Positions 18,729-27,658 of a stretch of 59,735 bases of DNA are shown here, piece after piece (positions within the stretch are counted from its first letter, which is position 1; every line of letters begins with the position of its first letter). The position numbers and the translations under genes were made by a program. The notes under the pieces were generated by a model. The model was not told the origin of the DNA and did no database searches. It saw only the letters and a program-made list of their open reading frames with translations. Where the stretch lies: assembly GCF_002246015.1 (NCBI RefSeq), contig NZ_NOLJ01000006.1:485722-545456 (forward strand). Direction: 5' to 3'. The DNA is from Nostoc sp. 'Peltigera membranacea cyanobiont' 210A. GTDB taxonomy: Bacteria > Cyanobacteriota > Cyanobacteriia > Cyanobacteriales > Nostocaceae.

Positions 18729-19424
18729 ATGTCAGCACAATTGTTACTGGTGGATGATGAACCAGGGATACGGGAAGCCGTGAAAGACTATTTGCAAGAG
18801 AGCGGTTTCAGCGTTCAAGTCGCCAGTAACGCCCTTGAAGGTTGGGAATGGATGCAGCTGAATACACCTGACTTAGTGATTTCCGATGTGATGATGCCTC
18901 AAGTGGATGGCTATCAGTTCCTAAAGCAACTACGGGAAGACCCCCGTTTTCAAGCACTCCCAGTAGTCTTTTTAACTGCTAAAGGTATGACAGGCGATCG
19001 CATTCAAGGTTATCACGCTGGTGTTGATGCCTATCTACCCAAACCCTTCGATCCAGATGAGTTAGTGGCTATAGTCGAAAATTTGCTAGCCCGTCGCGCT
19101 GCTAAGGCTGCGAGTACGGGAGATGACTCTGAAACCCCCGATCTTGCTGAACTAGCTAATCAGATTGCCCAAATAAAGGCATTGTTAACTCAAAGAAATG
19201 CTATTTCCCAATCGCCAGCCCCTTTTAAAATTGATTTGACTCCCAGAGAACAAAGTGTTTTAAATTTGGTCGCAGAAGGGTTGATGAACAAAGAAATCGC
19301 CCGTCGCTTAGAAACCAGCGTCCGTAATGTAGAAAAATACGTCAGCCGTTTATTTAGTAAAACCGGTACCAATAGCCGTACAGAGTTAGTTCGTTTTGCT
19401 CTGGAACACGGTCTTGCTAAATAG
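18729..19424 (+). CDS. NarL/LuxR-type response regulator (possibly Ycf29-like)
   Basis: 231 residues. The receiver domain (1-120) has the acidic pocket VDDEP (Asp9, Asp10), phospho-acceptor Asp53 in LVISDVMMP, and the conserved Lys in AYLPKPFDP. A linker of about 45 residues leads to a LuxR/FixJ-type HTH (LTPREQSVLNLVAEGLMNKE ... VEKYVSRLFSKTG). The receiver-LuxR layout and length resemble the Ycf29 group of cyanobacteria and red-algal plastids; that is recognition by layout, not proof. No sensor kinase is adjacent; the nearest is the PAS kinase at 30.8 kb. The upstream 286 bp shows no recognisable operator. Confidence 0.88.
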   Translation: MSAQLLLVDDEPGIREAVKDYLQESGFSVQVASNALEGWEWMQLNTPDLVISDVMMPQVDGYQFLKQLREDPRFQALPVVFLTAKGMTGDRIQGYHAGVDAYLPKPFDPDELVAIVENLLARRAAKAASTGDDSETPDLAELANQIAQIKALLTQRNAISQSPAPFKIDLTPREQSVLNLVAEGLMNKEIARRLETSVRNVEKYVSRLFSKTGTNSRTELVRFALEHGLAK

Positions 19425-19454
19425 GGCTTGGGAATTCTTGTACTGCCCTTCCCT

Positions 19455-19562
19455 GTGGGACGCTACGCGTAGCTTGCTTCCACGAAGTGGTACGACTACG
19501 CTCAGGAAACGCGTTCGTGTCGTAGCGTCCCGTAGAGAAGCCGTTGGCGCAGCCTCTCCAAG
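19455..19562. repeat. Interspersed GC-rich Nostoc repeat
   Basis: GGGACGCTACGCGTAGC, CGAAGTGGTACGACTACGCTC and GTCGTAGCGTCCCGTAGAGA motifs in mixed orientation. Similar blocks occur near 27480-27590, 43030-43130 and 59640-59690. Palindromic repeat family of cyanobacterial spacers; no coding content. Confidence 0.6.
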
Positions 19563-19592
19563 AGTTGTATTGGGTATGGAGAAGATGACAAG

Positions 19593-19748
19593 CAATACGG
19601 TTCGGTTAAGGCAAGAGACGCGATGAATCGCCGTCAAGACAAAAGACTGATTATTGTCTTGACGGCGATTTATCGCGTCTTTGTGATGATTTATCGCATC
19701 TTTAGCAATCTAGAATTTTCATCAAAAAACCTTAACCGAACCGTATTC
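19593..19748. mobile_element. 156-bp MITE with 10-bp target duplication
   Basis: Terminal inverted repeats of 18 bp are perfect (AATACGGTTCGGTTAAGG at 19594-19611 and its complement at 19730-19747). The element is flanked by direct repeats AGATGACAAG at 19583-19592 and 19749-19758. Inside is a second long hairpin: a 26-bp stem with one mismatch (19617-19642 against 19654-19679). No coding capacity, so movement would need a transposase in trans. The fresh duplication suggests recent insertion. Confidence 0.85.
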
Positions 19749-20281
19749 AGATGACAAGGTAGACAAGGTGGACAAGGAAGAAGGGAGAGACTTGTCCCCT
19801 TGTCTCCCTTGCCTCTAGGTAATTGATAATAGCTAACTGGCTGCTAAACCATGACCTATTACCAGTAATAGATAAAACATAAGTATTTCAGCAAATCAGG
19901 CACTTAGCTTAAGCAAAAAGCTAAAAGAAAGGTTATTTATTTTACTTTGGTCTTTTAGATTTTCATTTGATTTGCGCCTGTTATCCGATTCCCCATCTGT
20001 AAAGACACAGGGTTTTATTATTCTGCAATGTGTTGATAAAAACTCGGTAAAATGCACCCGGCTGAATTTGCTTTCAGATTCTACCAGTACCCTTTGCTAC
20101 AAAGTTTTTAATAGCGGAAACTGTTCCTGGGACTTTGTGCTGCTAAATAAGACTTTCACAAGGTAGAAATCAAAATATTTTATGAAATCTACTGACTGCT
20201 TAGTTTTTATGGCAACGGGGGTATGGGATCAACATTTGATTTGATGCCCAATTCACGTTTTTCACTACTTAAATTACACCT

Positions 20282-20566
20282 TTAGGTTGGAGAATTTTCC
20301 GCTACATTACGCAAGCGCATTAGCTGACGCCGCATTTGAGGCGAGGCTTTAAACTCAGACACCTCCTGGGCTTTAACGGACGCTTGGAGCGTTTCTAGAA
20401 AGTCATCAGAACCTTCGGTTAAAGCATCAAGTAGCACCTGTAAGAGTTGTTCGCGATCGCTCAATAGACTCTTTTCCTCAATCAACCGGAATTTGAGATG
20501 TATTTCACACTCATAAACACCTACTTCGAGATTATTTATCTGGCGTGGTAATGCTTTGGAGTTCAT
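20282..20566 (-). CDS. Small protein resembling the Npun_R1517 heterocyst-differentiation family
   Basis: 94 residues, soluble and acidic in the middle, basic at the end (QMRRQLMRLRNVAENS). From memory of the family this matches the group annotated in Nostoc as 'Npun_R1517 family heterocyst differentiation transcriptional regulator'. That assignment rests on recognition of the sequence and on the neighbourhood (about ten genes from the nitrate locus), not on a visible DNA-binding motif. EVGVYECEIHLKFRLIEEK is a beta-strand-like segment and REQLLQVLLDALTEG a helix. A long 866-bp spacer separates it from divergent ndhM, which suggests complex regulation. Confidence 0.6.
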   Translation of the reverse strand: MNSKALPRQINNLEVGVYECEIHLKFRLIEEKSLLSDREQLLQVLLDALTEGSDDFLETLQASVKAQEVSEFKASPQMRRQLMRLRNVAENSPT

Positions 20567-21432
20567 AACTATTGAGATTCCTTTACTTGGTTGTCATGAG
20601 GGTAAGGAGGTAGATGTCCAGCAAAATTCTTTATATCTCTTTTGAATCCAAAGTGCTTGAATTAAGAATTTTTCTTCATCAATCACCTTTGTATTCCATT
20701 TCACTCTCCTGTGGTGTATTTTCAAGCTAGATTTTCAGTGTCTAGATTTTGAGGTTTCTGTGCCAGATGTAGCTTATGGTAAGCCATAACTATTATTCAG
20801 TTTTTAAGATTCTACACAATAAAGTTTCTGTAAGAAGTTGTTCAACCTTTTTAAAGGTTTTTACATCAACTTTATGTGAACGTCAATAACAGTTTGACTT
20901 GTTACTCTAATTTTGGTGTTTATACGTAAGTAAAACCGCTTAAGTTTTTTGAGTTTCTTAAAGCCAGCAGTCGATGTAGCGCTATTGCGTGAAATTACTT
21001 GATGTACGTTTTTTGCAATATAAAATTCAGGATAAATTGCTCGGCATAATTATTAATGTCAAAACTTTTGTTCTCTATAAAAAAAGCACACAGAGCAAAT
21101 TATTCCTGCTGAGTGCCCTACCCTACCGTCTTTTGGGATTGATTGAGTCCAAAAATCTTAGCAGTAAGTCAGATTCGTAGACTAAATGAAAATACTCTAC
21201 CAATTAATTTTTACAGAAAAATAATTCGACTACTGTCAGTACTAGCAGTTAAATATATCTTCAACTCATAACAGTAGTAGCAAACTCATCAGTAAAGGTG
21301 ATATTTTTACTTATGCCCATTAAATATACCCTTTTAAAACAGCATTCAAAGCTTTTAAATTGGGAGCATTCAAGCTCGGATATAAGGTCTACAATAATTT
21401 CAGTGTAATCCACGCAAATCTTACACCTTTTT
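20567..21432. other. Long divergent intergenic region upstream of ndhM
   Basis: 866 bp, AT-rich, between two divergent genes. Short open frames here (for example 20989-21180) lack ribosome-binding sites and family likeness. I searched by eye for GTA-N8-TAC sites and long palindromes and found none. It probably holds promoters and leader sequences; an unannotated small RNA cannot be excluded. Confidence 0.4.
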
Positions 21433-21792
21433 ATGGATAACCCGATGCTGCTCAAGTCCACAACCCGGCACATCCGCATTTTTGCAGGTGAAATTGACCG
21501 GGATGGCGATCTAGTTCCTAGTCAACAAGTCTTAACTTTAGATGTTGACCCAGATAACGAATTTAATTGGAATGAAGATGCACTGCAAAAAATTTATCGA
21601 AAATTTGATGAACTAGTAGAAGCATCTAGTGGCGCAGACCTAACGGACTATAACTTGCGCCGTGTGGGGTCAGACTTAGAGCATTATCTGCGATCGCTTC
21701 TGCAACTCGGCGAAGTCAGCTACAATCTTTCTGCCCGTGTTACTAATTACAGCATGGGAGTCCCTCAAGTTGCCATTGACGACAAACAATAA
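21433..21792 (+). CDS. ndhM: NAD(P)H-quinone oxidoreductase subunit M
   Basis: 119 residues. STTRHIRIFAGEIDRDGDLV at the N terminus and VGSDLEHYLRSLLQLGE with YNLSARVTNYSMGVPQV near the end are characteristic of NdhM. NdhM is a cyanobacteria/chloroplast-specific peripheral subunit of the thylakoid NDH-1 complex, which reduces plastoquinone in cyclic electron flow and respiration. The usual protein is about 110-120 residues, so this one is complete. MLLKSTTRHI begins at residue 5 (ATG 21445), an equally plausible start. A monocistronic gene, with 588 bp to the next gene on the same strand. Confidence 0.92.
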   Translation: MDNPMLLKSTTRHIRIFAGEIDRDGDLVPSQQVLTLDVDPDNEFNWNEDALQKIYRKFDELVEASSGADLTDYNLRRVGSDLEHYLRSLLQLGEVSYNLSARVTNYSMGVPQVAIDDKQ

Positions 21793-22380
21793 GCTAATGA
21801 GTTAGTAGCGGGCTGCCCAAACCCTTCTGTACAAAGAGTGCTGAGTTAAAAGTGTTTCGGCTTAGAGTGGAAAAATTCATAAGTCTACTTCTTAACTCAG
21901 CACTGGCTAACCCCGCCCCTGCCACTAACAGCAGTCCTCAAGAGATTCTTAGAGTCACTGCATTTATCAGGTACTTTTGCCAAAATTAATATTTGCTATT
22001 CTTAATTCTTAAATTAAAGTTAATTCTTGCTATCCTACTTATAAACTAAATAAATACCAATATTCTCTGCCTGTTAATGATGGGGTAATTTAGCAAAAAC
22101 AAATCGCGCAGTTATGCTTGGGTTATGCTGTGGTGACAGGGTTGGAGTTAGTTGCTTTGGCGATGGAGAGTCACAGGGCAATAGAAGCTATGATTAGGCT
22201 GTAGGGTTGAGTTAGGAGCGTATTTTTTGGATTCGGATAAGTATTAGCACCTGCTGATATCCGCCAGCTAAAATCATCATCTAAAGTCTGGGTATGTCAA
22301 GTTTAAGAAAGATGAGCGGTCTAGATTGTCCCTACTAATGCTATTAAAGAAATTGCCAATCGCTGATCGGTGCGAAAAAT
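21793..22380. other. Intergenic region between ndhM and the PP2C gene
   Basis: 588 bp with no gene I can support. A stem of the form GTGCTGAGTTAAAAGTG ... CTTAACTCAGCACTGG (about 21838-21906) may act as the ndhM transcript end, though it lacks a T tract. Nothing else recognised. Confidence 0.4.
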
Positions 22381-24639
22381 ATGGAAAATGACGCGGCAAC
22401 GCTCTACTGTCCAAACGAAAATTGTCAGGCTGCCAACCCCCTGACTCACAAGTTTTGCCAGCGATGTTCGACGCCTCTACCCAAAAATTATCTCTGGGCT
22501 GTAGTAGATAGCCCAAGTGTGGGTAGCCCTGGAGAAATATTAGCCGATCGCTATTTAATCCTAGATAAATTTCTTCTTTTAGATACGAAGCCCGGTTTCT
22601 TATCGCTAACGCCTGAGTTAGATAATTTGCAGCCTCTAAAAGCGTACCTGAGACTGATTCCTTACCGTCTACACGTACCGCAGGTATATGGAGTGCTTTT
22701 TGTTGCTGACGGGTCTTCCCACCGAGAAATATTACTCTTAGAAAAACCGCCACTATTCGTAGATGACACTATCCAACAAGTACATTTAGGCAGCGAGTTA
22801 ACCACCGCTTGGCGTGATGCAACATCAATGCGCCAACTAAATTGGTTATGGCAAATAGCTCATCTGTGGCAACCTCTTGTAAGTGAAGGTGTCGCTTCTA
22901 GCTTACTTGACTCTTATGTATTACGGGTAGAAGGATCGTTAGTCCGGTTGTTGGAATTGCGTTTTGACAGCGCCACATCACCAGAATTGCCCCAATTAGG
23001 TGAATTTTGGCAGCAGTTGGTCAGCACTGCCAAACCAGCGATCGCAGAATTTGTCGATCGCGTTAGCCTAGCTTTAATTCAGGGAGAGATTAATTCCACC
23101 GATCAATTAATCGGAGTTTTAGATCGGGGACTGGCTGGGTTAGGGCGATCGCAAACACCCACGATCCAAATTATCACCAAAACCGACACCGGGCCAAGTC
23201 GTCAACGTAACGAAGATGCCTGTAGCCCTCCCAGTGGAACTCCGGTGAGCAAACCACCCCAGCCAACAGCCTTAGCAATTGTCTGTGATGGCATCGGTGG
23301 ACACGAGGGTGGCAATGTCGCCTCAAATTTAGCCATTGAAACAATCCAACAGCAGGTACAGCAATTAACAAAGGTTCCTTACGACCACATAGACCCTGCA
23401 ATGCTGCTGAATGACCTAGATAAGGCAGTGGCAATGGCCAATGACAAAATCAGTCAACGCAATGACAGTGAAAATCGCCAAGGGCGTCAACGCATGGGCA
23501 CGACTTTAGTCATGGCATTGCCTGTTGCTCATGAAATGTACATCACCCACGTCGGTGATAGCCGTGCCTACTGGATTACACGCCACGGCTGTTATCAAGT
23601 TACCCTTGATGATGATGTCGCCTCCCGCGAAGTGCGACTAGGTTATGCCATTTACCGCGAGGCAGTGCAACAGAGTGCCGCTGGCTCTCTCGTCCAAGCT
23701 TTGGGGATGGGTTCTAGCACTTCATTGCATCCCACATCGGGAAGGTTTATGCTCGATGAAGATGCTGTTTTTCTGCTCACATCCGATGGTTTGAGTGACT
23801 TCGATCGGGTAGAGGAGTACTGGGAAACAGAAATCTTGCCGATTTTAGTTGGGGAAGCAAATATAGCAACTGTTGCCGATCGATTAGTCGAAATTGCTAA
23901 TACTAAAAATGGACACGATAATGTCACCGTCGCTTTAGTTCACTATCAAGTCCAATATTGGGAACCAGAAATCACCATCCAAGCAATAATTCCCCAGAGT
24001 CATTCTGCCAAAACAGTTGATTTAGCATCCAGGGCCACAGATGCGACAGTTTTAGGCAGTCCAAACCCCAAAACTCAGGTGATTCCAGACACTGAGCCGG
24101 CTAAAACTCGTCAATTCCCCCTACAGTGGATAGTTCCATTAATATTTGTGGTGGCAGCAGGTTTTTTAGGATTGTTCGTCAGGCAACTGCGAGGAACCTC
24201 TCCAATTTTTTCCAATCCCTTACAAACTCAAAATCCTACCATCGAAGCGACACCTACACCGCGATCGCTGGCTAATCTTTCTCCTGGTTGGATAATTAAA
24301 ACCAACAATGACATCTCCTTGGGAAACAACCAATCACTTCCCCGTGGGACTTTTTTAGAAGTTATTAATAAAACATCAAATCCCAAACCTGCTTCTGGGA
24401 GTTTTCTGGTGTCTATGCGAGTCTGTGCTAATAAAAGTACACAAACTCCAGCTAATACTAATAACCCCGCTGTAACTACCTCAGTTCCACCAAATTCAAA
24501 ACCTTTGCCAGCAACAGTATTGCTAAACTCCTCCCAAGTCAACCGTTTTGGCATTGTTTTACAATCAGACGCACCAAATCCATGTAGAACTGTCACGCAA
24601 CCGCCAGTTACCGAACCAGCTGACACCAGTCCAACTTAA
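22381..24639 (+). CDS. PP2C-type serine/threonine phosphatase with zinc ribbon and membrane anchor
   Basis: 752 residues. The N terminus has a zinc ribbon (CPNENCQAANPLTHKFCQRC). Residues about 50-250 resemble a degenerate kinase-like or regulatory region with no catalytic motifs. The PP2C domain spans about 265-525: TDTGPSRQRNEDAC, VCDGIGGHEGGNVAS, GTTLVMAL, HVGDSRAYW, LLTSDGLSD and GHDNVTVALV carry the metal-binding Asp residues. One transmembrane helix (about 583-600, WIVPLIFVVAAGFLGLFV) precedes a Ser/Thr/Pro-rich tail that could be outside the cytoplasm or in the lumen. It should dephosphorylate Ser/Thr-phosphorylated proteins. Next on the same strand, 148 bp away, is a CHAT-FHA gene; FHA domains bind phosphothreonine, so the two probably work on the same phosphorylation circuit. 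Confidence 0.9.
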   Translation: MENDAATLYCPNENCQAANPLTHKFCQRCSTPLPKNYLWAVVDSPSVGSPGEILADRYLILDKFLLLDTKPGFLSLTPELDNLQPLKAYLRLIPYRLHVPQVYGVLFVADGSSHREILLLEKPPLFVDDTIQQVHLGSELTTAWRDATSMRQLNWLWQIAHLWQPLVSEGVASSLLDSYVLRVEGSLVRLLELRFDSATSPELPQLGEFWQQLVSTAKPAIAEFVDRVSLALIQGEINSTDQLIGVLDRGLAGLGRSQTPTIQIITKTDTGPSRQRNEDACSPPSGTPVSKPPQPTALAIVCDGIGGHEGGNVASNLAIETIQQQVQQLTKVPYDHIDPAMLLNDLDKAVAMANDKISQRNDSENRQGRQRMGTTLVMALPVAHEMYITHVGDSRAYWITRHGCYQVTLDDDVASREVRLGYAIYREAVQQSAAGSLVQALGMGSSTSLHPTSGRFMLDEDAVFLLTSDGLSDFDRVEEYWETEILPILVGEANIATVADRLVEIANTKNGHDNVTVALVHYQVQYWEPEITIQAIIPQSHSAKTVDLASRATDATVLGSPNPKTQVIPDTEPAKTRQFPLQWIVPLIFVVAAGFLGLFVRQLRGTSPIFSNPLQTQNPTIEATPTPRSLANLSPGWIIKTNNDISLGNNQSLPRGTFLEVINKTSNPKPASGSFLVSMRVCANKSTQTPANTNNPAVTTSVPPNSKPLPATVLLNSSQVNRFGIVLQSDAPNPCRTVTQPPVTEPADTSPT

Positions 24640-24787
24640 TCAAATACTCGATAAACTGGTAAAAACCTGGAATAATAACAGGTAACAATCAGAGTAAAAA
24701 ACTTACAAGGTCAAAAAAGTAGAAAATTTTCACCTTGGAGAATTGTTATTTGAAATTATTTTTTTTAACTTTTAATTTAATGAATCC

Positions 24788-26362
24788 ATGCCATCCCTGA
24801 ATTTGGCGATCGCCCGTCTCTTAAACACTGGCACTGACAACTTCGCCATTTGGGTGGTCAAGGCTCCATATCCCAGTGGCTACGTTTTACATGACTGTGT
24901 ATGGCCTGTTGAGCTGACCCAAGTCTGGCAAGAATGGCAGCAGATGTTTGCTGGTCATGGTCGCCTAGATATTTCCCCAAACTCAACATCTCAAAAGAGC
25001 AACCCATTCCCCATAGATTGGATTTCATCCCCTTCAGGTCAACCTACTGGTCCCTACAGCAGTCGTCTGATGCAATACTTGGGAATGAATTTATGGCGTT
25101 GGGTATTCGACGGGCAAATTCTTGGTAGTCTAGAACGCAGTCGCGGGATTGCTATGGGTCAGCATACACGTTTGCGCTTTCGACTAGAAATTCGCGACCC
25201 GGATCTGATCGCTTTCCCTTGGGAAATTATGCAGCGTGAACCTGGTCAATCGGCGATGTCTCTCTCGCAAGATTTGTTATTTAGTCGCACCAGCACTGAA
25301 GTTGAGCCTTTACCGCATTTGCGAACTGACCAGGCTTTAAGTATCTTGCTGGTTTTAGGTCATGATGACAAGCTGCAACTAGAACAAGAAGCCGCTATCT
25401 TACAGCAAGCTCTTGCAGATACGCCTGGTAATTCCCAAAGATATGCACCTTGTGTAGTGAATCAACTCATTCAACCAACTCCACAACAGTTAATTGATGA
25501 ATTAGAAACCAAAGAATACAATGTTTTCTTTTACGCTGGACATGGTTTGCCAGACCCAGACGGAGGGTTACTGTTTTTGCGAGCAGATATGCCCCTAAAT
25601 GGGATAGAATTGGCGCAAGTATTGACCCGTACAGGTGTGAAATTAGCGGTTTTTAACGCCTGTTGGGGCGCACAACCAGCTGCGATCAATCATCAAGCTA
25701 TCCCTGCCAGTAGTTTAGCAGAAGTATTGATTCGTCATGGTGTGCCTGCGGTTTTGGGGATGCGCGATGAAATCGCTGACCATGAAAGCCAGAGTTTTAT
25801 TCAAGCCTTTACCGAAGCTTTGCGATCGCACAAGCCAATTGATGAAGCCGTAGCACAGGCTAGGCAAGAGTTGTTAACACTGTATAAATTTAATCAACCT
25901 GCTTGGACTTTGCCTGTTCTCTACCTGCATCCAGATTTTAATGGCGAACTCATTAAGAATCTGGATGAAGGTATTACGGAACTACCAGATACAGCCATTC
26001 CTGATGTCGGTTCCTCGCTTCCGATTGCAAGTTTACGATCGCTCACTCCAAAAGGTAAAACCTGGCTACTGCGTTATGGAGTTACCCGCATCGGCCGCAC
26101 GAAAGATAATGATATCGTCATCCCCGAACCATCTGTATCCAAACGCCACGCCGAAATCTTCTGCCGCAACACTCTTACAGATGCTACACTAATGCGAACT
26201 TATTACTTGCAAGATTTTTCCACCTACGGAACAACCTGGTTTTTAGGTCCTAATGGTTGGCAACAAATCCTCCGAGAGGAAGTCCCTTTGAAATCGGGGA
26301 TGCAGTTAAAGTTTGGAAGTGCTAGAGGTGAAACCTGGGAGTTTGTGATTGAAAACTCCTAG
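24788..26362 (+). CDS. CHAT-domain (caspase-like) protease with C-terminal FHA domain
   Basis: 524 residues. An N-terminal region (1-180) has no assigned domain but contains RLRFRLEIRDPDLIAFPWEI, the usual lead-in of CHAT proteins. The CHAT domain follows (about 185-385) with the His-Cys dyad visible: His252 in FFYAGHGLPDPDGG and Cys292 in LAVFNACWGAQ. GVPAVLGMRDEIAD and LPVLYLHPDF are the family's last strands. The C terminus (about 415-520) is an FHA domain with TRIGRTKDNDIVIPE and SVSKRHAEIFC. So a cysteine peptidase is joined to a phosphothreonine-binding domain. It lies between a PP2C phosphatase and a small unknown gene, on the same strand. The target is unknown. Confidence 0.9.
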   Translation: MPSLNLAIARLLNTGTDNFAIWVVKAPYPSGYVLHDCVWPVELTQVWQEWQQMFAGHGRLDISPNSTSQKSNPFPIDWISSPSGQPTGPYSSRLMQYLGMNLWRWVFDGQILGSLERSRGIAMGQHTRLRFRLEIRDPDLIAFPWEIMQREPGQSAMSLSQDLLFSRTSTEVEPLPHLRTDQALSILLVLGHDDKLQLEQEAAILQQALADTPGNSQRYAPCVVNQLIQPTPQQLIDELETKEYNVFFYAGHGLPDPDGGLLFLRADMPLNGIELAQVLTRTGVKLAVFNACWGAQPAAINHQAIPASSLAEVLIRHGVPAVLGMRDEIADHESQSFIQAFTEALRSHKPIDEAVAQARQELLTLYKFNQPAWTLPVLYLHPDFNGELIKNLDEGITELPDTAIPDVGSSLPIASLRSLTPKGKTWLLRYGVTRIGRTKDNDIVIPEPSVSKRHAEIFCRNTLTDATLMRTYYLQDFSTYGTTWFLGPNGWQQILREEVPLKSGMQLKFGSARGETWEFVIENS

Positions 26363-26509
26363 CGGAGCTATTGCATAAATGAATTTGAGCCTTTAGCATT
26401 AGCTTTTAAAATCTGTTTTTTTTAGAGAAAAAATCAACAGTTTTTGCGGAAATCTCCTCTTAGAACTTGTAGCTGTCAATACCACCAAATAATCATGAGG
26501 GAAGAAAAT

Positions 26510-27157
26510 ATGGCTCACAAAATTAACGGCTCAGACACTTTCTCATCTTTGCCATCTCAAGTAGATTTAGAGTTATTAGAAGCGTTACTAGAACCAGAAG
26601 ATGCTAACTATCCCTGGAATCCAGGTGATGAGGAATCAGAAGCTTATTTTCAAGAACTAGAACAACAGTTCGGAATGGAAGATTTGCAGGGTGTTGAACT
26701 AATGAGGCGATCGCAAGATTTTTACGGACATCTAGATACACTTTGGTCTAGTATTACTCCTACACCTGACCACAATGATAACCTACAACAGGCAGTAGTG
26801 CTTAACCTCCAAGAAACATTACGTACGAATTTTTCTGCCTGTGTCCCCCAAATATTGCTCAACACCATCGCTAGCAAAGCTGCTGAGATATTTGCTGCTC
26901 GCCAATTAATCAGCGAGCAACTGGTTGAGTGCGTTCAGACAGTGCTACCAGCTTGGGGAACAGAGGATCTGATCGTTTTGGCTCGTCCTTTTGCTTACGC
27001 TATGCGAAGTAGCGAATCGCAAAACGCGGCATCTGCACTCAGTAATCTTCAAAATAGCGAGTGGACAGCTTTATCAGAAGTAGATAAAGCAAAGGTTAGT
27101 TTAGCGATCGCTTCTTATGCTTTTACTGAACTTAACAAGTCTCAGTCTGAAGTATGA
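26510..27157 (+). CDS. Hypothetical protein next to the CHAT-FHA gene, 215 aa
   Basis: No family recognised. ATG 26510 is chosen because GAGGGAAG lies just upstream (26497-26504). The frame is open further up to 26444, with other ATGs at 26444 and 26495 but weaker context. The product is acidic (LLEALLEPEDANYPWNPGDE, then EESEAYFQELEQQFG) and helical afterwards, with paired-repeat-like helices (VLNLQETLRTNFSACVPQIL, IFAARQLISEQLVECVQTVL). No membrane span. It follows the CHAT-FHA gene by 147 bp and converges on the FHA-PrsW gene. Position makes it a candidate regulator or substrate of the CHAT protein. Confidence 0.65.
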   Translation: MAHKINGSDTFSSLPSQVDLELLEALLEPEDANYPWNPGDEESEAYFQELEQQFGMEDLQGVELMRRSQDFYGHLDTLWSSITPTPDHNDNLQQAVVLNLQETLRTNFSACVPQILLNTIASKAAEIFAARQLISEQLVECVQTVLPAWGTEDLIVLARPFAYAMRSSESQNAASALSNLQNSEWTALSEVDKAKVSLAIASYAFTELNKSQSEV

Positions 27158-27658
27158 ATGGGGAGTAGGGAGTAGGGGATAGGAAAAGTTTTCATTATGC
27201 ATTGTGTTCGTATAACCCGCCCTTTGCTGTTTACTCTATTTTGAGGTGTCTTTTGCAAAGATGTTGGTTTGACTTACGCAAAGGAAGAGTCGAAAATCAA
27301 GACTTTGTGCAATAAGTTTAATGATTTTTATTTTTTTAAGTATATTTACTCCATAGTAGGTTAACAATACGCTGATTTTCAAATTAGGCCATCTATCCCA
27401 AGACGTAAATACTCAAGCATTGGTTGTTCTCCCCCATCTCCCCCTGCTCCTCGGTTACAGAGCGACTTGCCTTGACTTGTGCCGAGCATCTCGACTACGC
27501 CCTTCTCTACGAGAGGCTGCACTTCGACTACGCTCAGTGACCACGCCAACGACTACGCTCAGGACAAGCTCAGGACAAGCTCAGGACAAGCCGCTCGATG
27601 GAACCGGAGTCGAGATAAAAAAGTCGAAAGAAGCCGAAGTGCTGCTTTGCTGCTCTCT
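27158..27658. repeat. Repeat-rich spacer between convergent genes
   Basis: 501 bp. It holds a GGGGAGTAGGGAGTAGGGGA heptamer block at 27159-27180, a GC-rich interspersed block (ACTACGCTCAG motifs, 27480-27560) and three perfect 11-bp copies of GCTCAGGACAA at 27557-27589. Open frames through it (for example 27420-27752) are repeat artefacts. No terminator recognised. Confidence 0.7.

Noticed and set aside
20989..21180. 63-residue frame upstream of ndhM
   Set aside because: No ribosome-binding site, no family likeness, AT-rich composition of a spacer.
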